Positions 8,019 through 15,660 of a DNA stretch of 20,460 bases are shown here, piece after piece. The stretch's first letter is position 1. Each line of letters opens with the position of its first letter. Both the position numbers and the translations under genes were made by a program. The notes beneath the pieces are model-generated. The model saw only the letters and a program-made list of their open reading frames with translations, ran no database searches and was not told where the DNA came from. Source of the DNA: Collinsella sp. AF08-23 (GTDB taxonomy: Bacteria > Actinomycetota > Coriobacteriia > Coriobacteriales > Coriobacteriaceae); NCBI RefSeq assembly GCF_003479805.1, contig NZ_QUHV01000014.1, forward strand, positions 39,998-60,457, written 5' to 3'.

Positions 8019-9542
8019 ATGCAGCTCGCACTCTCGCGTGTGACCTACACGCACCCCGCGGCGCAAGACCCCATTTTGAATAACGTGACCGTTGCCTTCC
8101 CGCAAGGTTGGACCGGGCTTTTGGGTGACAACGGCTGCGGCAAGTCAACGCTCGCCAAAATCGCCTGCGGCTTGATCGCCCCCGACGCCGGCACGGTATC
8201 GAACGACCTGTTCGCCGTCTATTGCCCTCAGGAGACCGACGAGGCACCTCATGCGCTCGCGGACTTCGCACTCGACTTTGACCGTGAGGCACGCGGCCTC
8301 CGCACGCAGCTGAATCTCACCGACGACATGCCATGGCGCTGGGACGAGCTCAGCTTCGGCGAGCGCAAGAAACTCCAAATCGCCTGCGCGCTGTGGCAGC
8401 GCCCCGATGTGCTCGCTGTCGACGAGCCCACCAACCACCTCGACCGCGAGGCGCGGGTGCGGCTCGAGCGCCTGCTCACCGCGTTCACCGGCATCGGCAT
8501 CCTGGTGAGCCACGACCGCGAGCTGCTCGATGCGCTCGTGGAGCGCTGTGCATCGTTCGAGCCCACGGGCCCGCGCGGAGAGATGCGCATCGTCGTGCGG
8601 CCCGGTGGCTATTCCGCCGGGCACATGCAGGCGGAGCGGGAGCGCGCCACAGCGGAGGGCGAGCGCAAACGCGCCAAAGACGAACTCGCGCGACTCGCCG
8701 CCGAGCGGGAGCAGCGCTCCCAAGAGGCGGCGCGATCTGATGCCAGACGATCGAAGCGAGGGCTCGACCCCAAGGACAGGAGCACACGGGCGAAAATCGA
8801 CCTCGCCATCTTTACCGGCCAAGACGGCGCTCGCGGCAAACTGCTGCGGCAAATGGACGGCCGCATTGCCGCGGCGCAAAGCAGGGCCGATGCGGCATTC
8901 GTCCCCAAACGCTACGACGGCAGCCTGTTCCTGGACGCCAAACCCAGCCCCCGCAAAACCGTGCTCCACATTCCTGCGGGCCGTATCCCGTGCGGCGAGA
9001 GCGAACTCGATCTGCCGGAGCTCTTTGTGGGAAATACGGAGCGCATCGGCATCATTGGGCCAAATGGTGCCGGAAAGACCACCCTGCTCGATCATCTTCG
9101 CGCGCTCTTGCATCTGCAGGCAGAACACCGAGATGCGCACGCCCTCACAATCCTCGACATACCCCAAGAGCCGAGTCGGGAGCAACGGTCGCAGATACTC
9201 GAAGAGGTCCGCTCCCTCTCCCCTACCGACCGCGGACATGTATTCAGCTGCGTGGCGCAGCTGAACTCAGAACCCGACCGCATCATGGAAGGCGCTGCAA
9301 CCAGCCCCGGTGAGCTGCGAAAACTGATGATTGCCCGCGGCCTGCCGGACGCGCCCGCGCTCATCATCATGGACGAGCCCACCAACCACCTCGACCTGCA
9401 CTCGGTTGAGGCATTGGAGCAAGCGCTCGCGCAATTCGGAGGAGCGCTGCTCCTCGTGAGCCACGACCATGCGTTCCTGCGAGCGTGCACAAGCATCACC
9501 TGGGAAATCGAAGCGGGCGCGCTGAAGGTGACGCAGCACTGA
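8019..9542 (+). CDS. ABC-F family ATPase, possible ribosome-protection protein
   Basis: The 507-residue protein has two ABC ATPase domains on one chain and no membrane segment. Domain 1 has Walker A GDNGCGKST (36-44), signature LSFGE (111-115) and Walker B ending DEPTNHLD (135-142). Domain 2 has GPNGAGKTT (347-355), a reduced signature SPGE (429-432) and DEPTNHLD (452-459). A charged Arg/Glu-rich linker of about 100 residues joins them, where ABC-F proteins reach into the ribosome. Its length is nearer the antibiotic-resistance ABC-F proteins (Vga, Lsa, Msr types) than EttA or Uup, which fits release of drugs from the 50S subunit, but housekeeping roles cannot be excluded. The start has AAGGAGG at 8002-8008, ten bases upstream. 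The leader suggests inducible translation. Confidence 0.9.
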   Translation: MQLALSRVTYTHPAAQDPILNNVTVAFPQGWTGLLGDNGCGKSTLAKIACGLIAPDAGTVSNDLFAVYCPQETDEAPHALADFALDFDREARGLRTQLNLTDDMPWRWDELSFGERKKLQIACALWQRPDVLAVDEPTNHLDREARVRLERLLTAFTGIGILVSHDRELLDALVERCASFEPTGPRGEMRIVVRPGGYSAGHMQAERERATAEGERKRAKDELARLAAEREQRSQEAARSDARRSKRGLDPKDRSTRAKIDLAIFTGQDGARGKLLRQMDGRIAAAQSRADAAFVPKRYDGSLFLDAKPSPRKTVLHIPAGRIPCGESELDLPELFVGNTERIGIIGPNGAGKTTLLDHLRALLHLQAEHRDAHALTILDIPQEPSREQRSQILEEVRSLSPTDRGHVFSCVAQLNSEPDRIMEGAATSPGELRKLMIARGLPDAPALIIMDEPTNHLDLHSVEALEQALAQFGGALLLVSHDHAFLRACTSITWEIEAGALKVTQH

Positions 9543-9544
9543 GC

Positions 9545-9668
9545 GTTTTGTTGCAGTAAACGGGCGACAGATCGAGTACCAATAAGATTCTCAAGAAGAA
9601 AACCGCAGTTAGCAACTTCGTGAATCCCCGCGTCTACTTAGCAATCCCTTGGTCCACTGCAACAAAAC
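9545..9668. repeat. 124-bp segment bounded by perfect 13-bp inverted repeats
   Basis: GTTTTGTTGCAGT (9545-9557) is perfectly complementary to ACTGCAACAAAAC (9656-9668). Between them are 98 bases, which include two copies of TTAGCAA (9609-9615, 9638-9644). It lies between the convergent ABC-F and guaA genes and holds no ORF. It could be a miniature inverted-repeat element or a structured RNA; no target-site duplication is visible. Confidence 0.6.
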
Positions 9669-9670
9669 AA

Positions 9671-9700
9671 GAAAGGCCGACCCATGTGGGCCGGCCTTTC
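9671..9700 (-). terminator. Hairpin terminator of guaA, possibly bidirectional
   Basis: GAAAGGCCG (9671-9679) pairs with CGGCCTTTC (9692-9700). Read leftward, the stem is followed by a T-rich run (TTGTTTTG), which gives a convincing Rho-independent terminator for guaA. Read rightward it is followed by Cs, so it would be weaker for the ABC-F gene. Confidence 0.8.
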
Positions 9701-9749
9701 CCCCGTCGACGCGCGTTACGCGCGAAATCCGACGAAGTGTCAGTTCAAA

Positions 9750-10733
9750 CTACTCGAACTCGATGGTCCCGCAGGGCTTCGGGGTGAGGTCGTACAGGAC
9801 GCGGCAGATGCCGTCGACCTCAGAGGCGATGCGGTCGCCGATCTTCTTGAGGAGTGCCCAGTCGAGCTCGGGCACCTCGGCGGTCATAGCGTCGACCGTG
9901 TTGACGGCGCGGATGAACGCCGGCCACTCGTAGAGGCGCTTGTCGTCCTTCACGCCGGTAACGCGGAAGTCGGGCACGGACACGAAGTACTGCCAAACCT
10001 TGCCCTCGAGGCCGGCGGATGCGAACTCCTCGCGCAGGATCGCGTCGGCCTCACGCAGGGCCTCCAGGCGATCGCGGGTGATGGCGCCGAGGCAGCGCAC
10101 GCCCAGGCCGGGACCCGGGAAGGGCTGGCGCTCGACCATGCTCTCGGGCAGGCCGAGCTCGCGACCAACCACGCGGACCTCGTCCTTGTACAGCAGGCGG
10201 ACGGGCTCGCAGAGCTCGAACTGCAGGTCGTCGGGCAGGCCGCCCACGTTGTGGTGGGCCTTCACGCCGTCGGACTCGAGGATGTCGGGGTAGATGGTGC
10301 CCTGGGCGAGGAAGGAAACCTCGTCGCCCACCTTGCGGGCCTCCTCTTCGAACACGCGGATGAACTCGGCGCCGATGATCTTGCGCTTGGCCTCGGGCTC
10401 GGCCACGCCGTAGAGCAGGGACAGGAAGCGATCCGTGGCGTCAACGTAAACGAGGTTGGCGTCGAGCTGGTTGCGGAACACATCGATGACCTGCTCGGAC
10501 TCGCCCTTGCGCATGAGGCCGTGGTTCACGTGCACGCAGATGAGCTGCTTGCCGATGGCCTTGATGAGCAGCGCGGCGACCACGGAGGAATCGACGCCGC
10601 CGGACAGGGCCAGGAGGGCCTTCTTATCGCCGATCTGCTCGCGGCAGGCGGCGACCTGCTCCTCGATGAAAGCCTGAGCGAGCTCAGGGGTGGTGATGCG
10701 GACCATGTCGTCGGGGCGCTTGTTCAGATCCAT
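9750..10733 (-). CDS. guaA: GMP synthase, ATP-pyrophosphatase subunit (no glutaminase domain)
   Basis: This enzyme adenylates XMP and aminates it to GMP in the last step of guanine nucleotide synthesis. The 327-residue protein has the ATP-pyrophosphatase P-loop SGGVDSS (44-50) and FPGPGLGVR in the XMP-binding part, and ends in LTPKPCGTIEFE, the usual GuaA dimerisation end. The N-terminal class I glutamine amidotransferase domain of the roughly 520-residue one-chain enzyme is absent. The start at 10733 has AAAGGAG close upstream, and no GATase-like sequence lies in frame before it, so this looks like the two-subunit form with the glutaminase encoded elsewhere rather than a truncation. It is divergent from the modD-like gene and ends in a strong hairpin. 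Confidence 0.95.
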   Translation of the reverse strand: MDLNKRPDDMVRITTPELAQAFIEEQVAACREQIGDKKALLALSGGVDSSVVAALLIKAIGKQLICVHVNHGLMRKGESEQVIDVFRNQLDANLVYVDATDRFLSLLYGVAEPEAKRKIIGAEFIRVFEEEARKVGDEVSFLAQGTIYPDILESDGVKAHHNVGGLPDDLQFELCEPVRLLYKDEVRVVGRELGLPESMVERQPFPGPGLGVRCLGAITRDRLEALREADAILREEFASAGLEGKVWQYFVSVPDFRVTGVKDDKRLYEWPAFIRAVNTVDAMTAEVPELDWALLKKIGDRIASEVDGICRVLYDLTPKPCGTIEFE

Positions 10734-10769
10734 GGGTCTCCTTTCAAGGGCGCGCGCGATGGGCGCGAT

Positions 10770-10793
10770 GGGACGTCTTATAGGCGGGACGTC
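10770..10793 (-). promoter_or_regulatory. Repeated GGGACGTC around a possible guaA -10 box
   Basis: GGGACGTC occurs at 10770-10777 and 10786-10793, a 16-bp period. Read leftward, TATAAG (10782-10777) between the two copies matches five of six -10 positions. No good -35 box is present at the normal distance. The repeats could be regulator sites for guaA. Confidence 0.35.
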
Positions 10794-10839
10794 ATATATC
10801 ACACAGCATTATGCCTTTTCCGCGTGATAGATGCGGGAG

Positions 10840-10862
10840 AATCGTGCGGTGATGATACGATT
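10840..10862. promoter_or_regulatory. Inverted repeat upstream of the modD-like gene
   Basis: AATCGT (10840-10845) and ACGATT (10857-10862) form an inverted repeat spaced by 11 bases, ending 31 bases before the start codon. This is a plausible operator; the regulator is unknown. Confidence 0.35.
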
Positions 10863-10893
10863 TCCACCGTAGGAACCTGTCTAAGGAGGACCG

Positions 10894-11793
10894 ATGGTCA
10901 CCCTGTCCGACGCCCGCATCGACGAGCTCATCGCCGAGGACGTGCCTTATATCGACCTGACCAGCCATATTCTGGGCGTCGACACCCAACCGGGGGAAAT
11001 GGAGTACTTCACCCGCGAGGCGTGCGTGCTCGCCGGAAGCGAGGTGGCCTCCCGCATCGCAACCAAGCTTGGGTGCACCGTTGCATGCATCCTGCCCGAC
11101 GGCACGGAGCTCGAGGCGGGCCAGGCCTTCATGACCCTCGGCGGGACGGCCGCCCAGCTCCATCAGGCCTGGAAGGTCTGCCTCAACGTGTTCGACCATC
11201 TCTCCGCCGTTGCGACCAAGACCCGCGCGATGGTCGACGCCGCGCACGCCGCCAACCCGTCCTGCGAGATCCTCACCACGCGCAAGAGCATGCCGGGCGT
11301 GAAGGACCTCCTCGTGGAGGCTACCATCGCCGGCGGCGCGTTCCCCCACCGCCTGGGCCTGTCCGAGACCGTCCTCGTGTTCGACCATCACCTCTCGTTC
11401 ATGGGAGGGATCGACGCGTTCATTGAGCAACTGCCCCAGATCCGTTCGCGCTGCATCGAGAAGAAGCTGTTCGTCGAGGTGAACGCCGAGCAGGCGCTCG
11501 CCCTCGCATGGCACAACGCCGCCTGCACGCGCGCCTGCGCCGCCTCGCGCGGGGCCGTTGCCTGGGCCGGCGTCGATGGCATCCAGCTCGACAAGGTCGC
11601 AGTCGACGAGCTGGCCGAGCTCGTGGGCAACCTGCGCGCGCTCGACCCGCGCCTCACCATCATCGCTGCCGGGGGCGTCAACCCCGAAAACGCGGGGGAA
11701 TATGCCGCCACCGGCGTGGACGGACTCGCCACCACCGCGCCCTTCACCGCCAAGCCCATCGACATGAGCGTCCGCATGCGACGCCTGGGATAG
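10894..11793 (+). CDS. modD: ModD-type phosphoribosyltransferase (NadC-like fold)
   Basis: The 299-residue protein is of the quinolinate phosphoribosyltransferase superfamily but carries ModD features. The opening EDVPYIDLTS, TTRKSMPG (128-135), GGAFPHRLGLSETVLVFDHH (147-166), EVN (195-197), QLDK (231-234) and AAGGVN (258-263) line up with the substrate-binding segments of the fold. ModD has HRLGLSE..LVF where NadC has a D..LIK..H pattern, which points to a substrate other than quinolinate. ModD genes were named from molybdate transport operons; their reaction is not settled to my knowledge. No molybdate transporter is present here. The start has AAGGAGGA four bases upstream. A permease gene begins six bases after the stop, so the two form an operon. 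Confidence 0.82.
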   Translation: MVTLSDARIDELIAEDVPYIDLTSHILGVDTQPGEMEYFTREACVLAGSEVASRIATKLGCTVACILPDGTELEAGQAFMTLGGTAAQLHQAWKVCLNVFDHLSAVATKTRAMVDAAHAANPSCEILTTRKSMPGVKDLLVEATIAGGAFPHRLGLSETVLVFDHHLSFMGGIDAFIEQLPQIRSRCIEKKLFVEVNAEQALALAWHNAACTRACAASRGAVAWAGVDGIQLDKVAVDELAELVGNLRALDPRLTIIAAGGVNPENAGEYAATGVDGLATTAPFTAKPIDMSVRMRRLG

Positions 11794-11799
11794 GAAACC

Positions 11800-13206
11800 A
11801 TGACCTCTTCCTCCAAGTCCGCCGCCGAAGGCCCCTCCGCCAGCGCGAGCACCGCCGTCAACGCCAACGCGGCGCCGGTGAAGCGCTACTCGCTGTTCAC
11901 CGCGATCTGCCTGATCGTGGGCATCTGTATCGGCTCCGGCATCTTCTTCAAGTCCGACAACGTCCTCATCGCCACCGGCGGCAACGTCGCGCTCGGCGTC
12001 GCCATGATGCTGCTCGCCGCCACGACCATCGTCTTCGGCGGCCTCACCCTGGCCCGCTTTGCCGCGCGCACCACCGGCCACGGAGGGCTGATCGACTACG
12101 CGGAGGAATTCCTGGGCCCGCGCCGGGCCGCGTTCATCGGCTGGAACTTCACCTTTCTGTACATGCCCGTCGTCTGCTCCGTGCTCAGCTGGGTCGTGGG
12201 CGTGTACGCGTGCATGACCTTCAACCTGCCTGGGACGTTTGCCTGGCAGATGGGCATCGGCCTGGCATTCCTGCTGGCCTGCACCGCGTGGAACATCCTG
12301 TGGCCCACCTTGAGCGGCTACTTCCAAAATCTCACCACGCTGGCCAAGGCCCTGCCGCTGGTGCTCGTGGGCGTCATAGGCCTTATGGTGAACGACCCGG
12401 TCGCCCAGCTGAGCTCCGACATCGCCGCCGCACCGGCAGCCGGCACCGCATGGATCGCCGCGGCGGCGCCCGTCGCCTTCGCCTTCGACGGCTGGAGCTC
12501 CGCAGTGAGCATCGCGCCGGAACTTAAAGATGCACGCCGCAACCTGCCCCGCGCGCTCATCGCCGCCCCCGTCATCATCCTCGCGCTTTACCTGGGATAC
12601 TTCGTGGGTATCTCGTGCTTCCTCGGGCCGCAGACCGTCATCGAGGCGGGCGATGCGAGCCTCTCGCTCATGTTCGTCAAGCTCTTTGGCGAGCAGGCCG
12701 GTGCGCTGCCCAACGTCATCGCGCTCATCGCCGTGCTCGGAGGTGCCAACGGCATGGTGCTTGCCACCCTGCGCATGCCCCAGTCCCTGGCGCTCCACCA
12801 CATGATGCCTTGCGAGCGCACCGTGAGCCGCATGAACGCGACGCTGCGCTTCCCGGTGGTGAGCGCCATGATCGCATTGGCCACCACGTTGTTCTGGGTT
12901 GGCGTGCATGCCGTGGTGAGCACCCTGGCGCTGCTTCCCAACGGCGATATCTCCGAGGTCGTGGTGGCAATGACCATGCTGATCCTGCCGCTGTATTACG
13001 CCGAAGCGCTCCGCGGGGCGCTGCGCGAGGACGCCCCCGCGCTCATGCGCGTACGCCGCGCTGTGGCACCCGCCATCGCGCTCGCGAGCTCACTCACCAT
13101 CGGCCTGTCGAGCATCTCCGATCCAACGCGCTGGCCGTTCGTCATGGCCTTCACGGCGCTGCTCCTCGTGATGACCTTCGCGCTCACACCCAAGCGGGGC
13201 GCTTAG
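11800..13206 (+). CDS. APC-superfamily amino acid permease
   Basis: The 468-residue protein has about 12 hydrophobic segments after a 28-residue Ser/Ala-rich N-terminus. The first helix carries [17 protein letters not shown], the unwound GxGSGIF-type substrate site of the APC superfamily. [26 protein letters not shown] near residue 230 is the conserved helix 6 region with the following loop. It resembles the LAT/SteT branch of amino acid exchangers or symporters in the cytoplasmic membrane. It starts six bases after the modD-like gene with TAGGA as the ribosome binding site, so both are translated from one message. Substrate specificity cannot be read from the sequence. Its stop overlaps the stop of a leftward DUF2130 remnant. 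Confidence 0.88.
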   Translation: MTSSSKSAAEGPSASASTAVNANAAPVKRYSLFTAICLIVGICIGSGIFFKSDNVLIATGGNVALGVAMMLLAATTIVFGGLTLARFAARTTGHGGLIDYAEEFLGPRRAAFIGWNFTFLYMPVVCSVLSWVVGVYACMTFNLPGTFAWQMGIGLAFLLACTAWNILWPTLSGYFQNLTTLAKALPLVLVGVIGLMVNDPVAQLSSDIAAAPAAGTAWIAAAAPVAFAFDGWSSAVSIAPELKDARRNLPRALIAAPVIILALYLGYFVGISCFLGPQTVIEAGDASLSLMFVKLFGEQAGALPNVIALIAVLGGANGMVLATLRMPQSLALHHMMPCERTVSRMNATLRFPVVSAMIALATTLFWVGVHAVVSTLALLPNGDISEVVVAMTMLILPLYYAEALRGALREDAPALMRVRRAVAPAIALASSLTIGLSSISDPTRWPFVMAFTALLLVMTFALTPKRGA

Positions 13207-13348
13207 GCGTCCGGAAGCGCGCGCTCCTCGCGAGCCTCGGCGAAGGCTGCCTTCATGGTGGGGTTATTCCGCGTGAGCTTGCGGATGGTGAGGCCCTGGG
13301 CCTTGTCGTTCGCCAGGCGCAGGTTGTTCTCGCTCGAAATCAGATTGT
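13203..13348 (-). pseudogene. Remnant: duplicated 3' end of a DUF2130 gene
   Basis: About 47 codons ([18 protein letters not shown], then [21 protein letters not shown]) match the C-terminal region of the complete DUF2130 protein encoded at 13816-15519. DNA similarity begins sharply at 13348, five bases beyond the ygbA stop, and corresponds to about 14024 in the complete gene. The copies differ at many positions (for example [10 protein letters not shown] against LSIRKLTWGN), so this is a diverged allele or old duplicate. An in-frame ATG at 13397 lies inside ygbA and gives an unrelated start. It has no proper start of its own and is probably not functional. Confidence 0.85.
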
Positions 13349-13353
13349 TTCTT

Positions 13354-13809
13354 CTATCGCGATGAGCGGATGCGCCGTCGCTCGCGCTGCGACTCAATCA
13401 TATGGCGTATCGCCATCACGGGATGATGGAAGAGCATGCGCGGACCCGCGTACCGCATCACCGTGCGGATGCGCTCGAGCATCTCGGGTCGGTAGCAGTG
13501 CACCGTGCAATTCGAGCAGAACGTCTTTTCTTCCATGAACGGGCAGTGCTCGCTGCGCGCGTGGGCATACGCCTCGAGCTCGGCGCATTCGGGACAGAGG
13601 TCCCGCCGCTCCCCGGAGTCCTGCTCCCGAAGGGCCGCCCCCTCCCGCATCTGCTGCATCTCGCCGCCCCGCTCTCGCAGCGGCGCCGAACGATGCGCGG
13701 AATGATTGCCCTTGCAATACAAGGCGATCATCTGGCTTACGATTTCCTGCTCGCGTTCGCGCTTGCGCTTCAGCGCATCGGCCGTCAGGCGCGCCTCGCT
13801 CTTCACCAT
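13354..13809 (-). CDS. ygbA: YgbA-like (nitrous-oxide-stimulated promoter family) protein
   Basis: This 151-residue protein matches the family through its cysteine pattern and C-terminal motif: CKGNH, then [34 protein letters not shown] and [21 protein letters not shown]. The clustered Cys and His residues suggest metal binding. In E. coli, ygbA belongs to the NO-responsive NsrR regulon; its biochemical role is unclear, and the nitrosative-stress link here is by homology only. The start at 13809 lies six bases after the DUF2130 stop codon, with GAGGTG overlapping that stop as ribosome binding site, so translation is coupled. A remnant of a second DUF2130 3' end lies just downstream. Confidence 0.85.
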   Translation of the reverse strand: MVKSEARLTADALKRKREREQEIVSQMIALYCKGNHSAHRSAPLRERGGEMQQMREGAALREQDSGERRDLCPECAELEAYAHARSEHCPFMEEKTFCSNCTVHCYRPEMLERIRTVMRYAGPRMLFHHPVMAIRHMIESQRERRRIRSSR

Positions 13810-13815
13810 CGTCCG

Positions 13816-15519
13816 CTACACCTCGTAACTATCCGTAAAATCGGGATCGACGCCCGGCGCCTCCTCGACGGCGACGCCCTCGCGGGCAGCGCGCTCCGCC
13901 TCCTCGCGGGCCTCGTCGAACTTCGCCTTCATGGTTTTGTTACCCCAGGTAAGCTTGCGGATGCTGAGCCCCTGGGCTTTGTCGTTCGCCAGACGCAGGT
14001 TGTTCTCGCTCGAGATCAGATTGTCCTTGACCTTCTGCAGGTGCTTGATGGTGGCGTCGATCTCATCGATGGCCGTCTGGAACTTGCGGCTCGCCAGGTC
14101 GTAGTTGCGGTTGAAGCCCTCCTGGAATCCCAGCAGCTTTTCCTCGAACTCTGTGACGTCGATGTTCTGTTGGCGTACGAGCTCGAGCTCCTGCTTGTAG
14201 GCGAGCGCGTTCATGGCGGCGTTACGCAGCAGCGTGATCATGGGGATGAAGAACTGCGGGCGGATCACGTACATCTTCTCGTAGCGGTAGCTCACGTCCA
14301 CGATGCCCGTGTTGTACAGCTCGCTCTCCGGCTCGAGCAGAGTGACCAGCACCGCGTACTCGCAGCCCTTCTTCTTGCGGTCCGAATCGAGCTTCTTGAA
14401 GAAGTCCTCGTTCTTGTGCTTGGTGGCCGTGGTGTCGTTCTCGTTCTTCATCTCGAACATGATCGAGACGATCTCATTACCGGCCTCATCGCACTCGCGG
14501 AAGATGAAGTCACCCTTGGTGCCGTCGGAGGCGTCGTTGTCCTTCTCGAAGTAGGCACGAGGGAACGCCGTGGCGCGCAGCTGATTGAACTGGGTCTCGC
14601 AGTGCTGCTCGAGGGTCTCGCCCACCATCTTGGTGGAGAGGCGCGCCTTCATATCGCGCAGGCGCTCGATCTCCTCGTCCTTGTAGCGGATAAGGTCCTG
14701 AGCGCTCTTGCGGGCCTGCTCGATCTCGAGCGCGTGGGCGGTCTCGATCTGCCGCTTCTCCGCCTCGCGCGTCTCGTGGTCGGCGGCGCGGCCGTCCTTT
14801 TCGCGCGCGAGGTCAAAGCGAGCCGCATCCAGGTCGTGAGCGAGCTTGGCGCGCTCCTCCTCGAAGGCGGTGCGCGCCTCATTCACAGCTTGCGTCACCG
14901 CGAGATCTCGCTGGGTGGCGCCGGCGTCCAGCTGCGCCTTGAGCGAGGCGATCTGCGCATCGCGCGCGGCGACCATCTGGCGCAGCTCCTCTTTTTTGTC
15001 GGCGGCGTCCTGCTGCACGACCATGCGCTCGCGCTGGGCGGCGACCTTCACCGCAGACTCGCGCTCCTCAACGGCGGACTCGAGCTTGGCGGAGAGCTCG
15101 GCGATGCGGGCATCCGCCTCGGCACGGACACGCATGAGCTCGGCGGCGCGCTCAGCCTGCTCGCTCGCCAGCTTTGCGGAGCTCGCCGCGTTCGCCTCCT
15201 GCAGGGCCGCGGCGCCCTGCGCTCGCGCCTCCTGCAGCTCGGCGGCACTGCGGGCCTTGGCCTCCTGTAGCTCTGCCGCGCCGCGTGCGAGCGCCTCCTG
15301 CAGCTCGGCCTTCTGGGCCGCCATCGTGCGGTCGAGCTCTGCCTTGGCCTGAGAGCGGGCGAGCTCGAGCGCCTGCTCGTGCTCGCGACGCAGCGAGGCG
15401 GCGCGCTCCTCCACCTCATGGGCGAACTGATCATCTCGCACCTGACGGACAATGCCCTCGTAATCGCTCTCATCGAGATTGATGACCGTACCGCACTTGG
15501 GACACGTGACCTGGTTCAT
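13816..15519 (-). CDS. DUF2130 coiled-coil protein with nuclease-like core
   Basis: The 567-residue protein starts with a zinc-finger-like CPKCG (6-10), continues as a long coiled coil (about 30-295) and ends with a restriction-endonuclease-like domain. GDFIF (Asp337) followed by FEMK (Glu356, Lys358) fits the D...ExK core of PD-(D/E)XK nucleases. DUF2130 proteins resemble RmuC in layout and are thought to act on DNA, but no activity is established that I can cite. The coiled coil includes about four 11-residue AELQEAxARGA repeats at 71-110. The start at 15519 has GAGGAG seven bases upstream; an in-frame Met 16 codons earlier has no site. ygbA follows directly and is probably in the same operon. 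Confidence 0.88.
   Translation of the reverse strand: MNQVTCPKCGTVINLDESDYEGIVRQVRDDQFAHEVEERAASLRREHEQALELARSQAKAELDRTMAAQKAELQEALARGAAELQEAKARSAAELQEARAQGAAALQEANAASSAKLASEQAERAAELMRVRAEADARIAELSAKLESAVEERESAVKVAAQRERMVVQQDAADKKEELRQMVAARDAQIASLKAQLDAGATQRDLAVTQAVNEARTAFEEERAKLAHDLDAARFDLAREKDGRAADHETREAEKRQIETAHALEIEQARKSAQDLIRYKDEEIERLRDMKARLSTKMVGETLEQHCETQFNQLRATAFPRAYFEKDNDASDGTKGDFIFRECDEAGNEIVSIMFEMKNENDTTATKHKNEDFFKKLDSDRKKKGCEYAVLVTLLEPESELYNTGIVDVSYRYEKMYVIRPQFFIPMITLLRNAAMNALAYKQELELVRQQNIDVTEFEEKLLGFQEGFNRNYDLASRKFQTAIDEIDATIKHLQKVKDNLISSENNLRLANDKAQGLSIRKLTWGNKTMKAKFDEAREEAERAAREGVAVEEAPGVDPDFTDSYEV
15190..15309. repeat. 33-bp tandem repeats in the DUF2130 coiled coil
   Basis: About four imperfect 33-bp units, each containing a GCCTCCTG[CT]AG-like core on the + strand, encode 11-residue AELQEAxARGA units. 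The period keeps frame and suits a hendecad coiled coil, so length variation between strains is likely. Confidence 0.7.
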
Positions 15520-15581
15520 ATGCCTGCTCCTCGTCTGGCCGCCACCCGAAGGCTCATCCGAGCCCATTCCATATGCTTCGA

Positions 15582-15587
15582 ACTATA
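15582..15587 (-). promoter_or_regulatory. -10 box candidate for the DUF2130-ygbA operon
   Basis: TATAGT, read leftward, matches five of six -10 positions and lies about 62 bases before the DUF2130 start. The -35 region is poor. Proposed from sequence only. Confidence 0.4.
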
Positions 15588-15660
15588 CCCGCCCGTCCGG
15601 ACAAAACTCGTACGCGGCACCGCGCGGAGCGAGATCGCCCGACGCGTCCACTCGGCGCGC

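Noticed and set aside
8011..8043. Ten-codon ORF starting at ATG 8011, just before the ABC-F start
   Set aside because: It is out of frame with the ABC-F gene and its ATG is only two bases from the Shine-Dalgarno stretch, too close for efficient initiation.
9684..11426. Long rightward frame of 580 codons
   Set aside because: It runs antisense to guaA and continues into modD in the wrong frame; its composition is that of an out-of-frame shadow in GC-rich DNA, and both real genes have clear motifs.
10792..12909. Leftward frame of 705 codons
   Set aside because: Antisense to modD and the permease gene. Its His/Gly/Arg-rich composition is typical of a frame shadow.
13402..15270. Long rightward frame of 622 codons
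   Set aside because: Antisense to ygbA and the DUF2130 gene. It is Leu/Ala/Arg-rich with no recognisable domain, while the opposite strand has conserved motifs.
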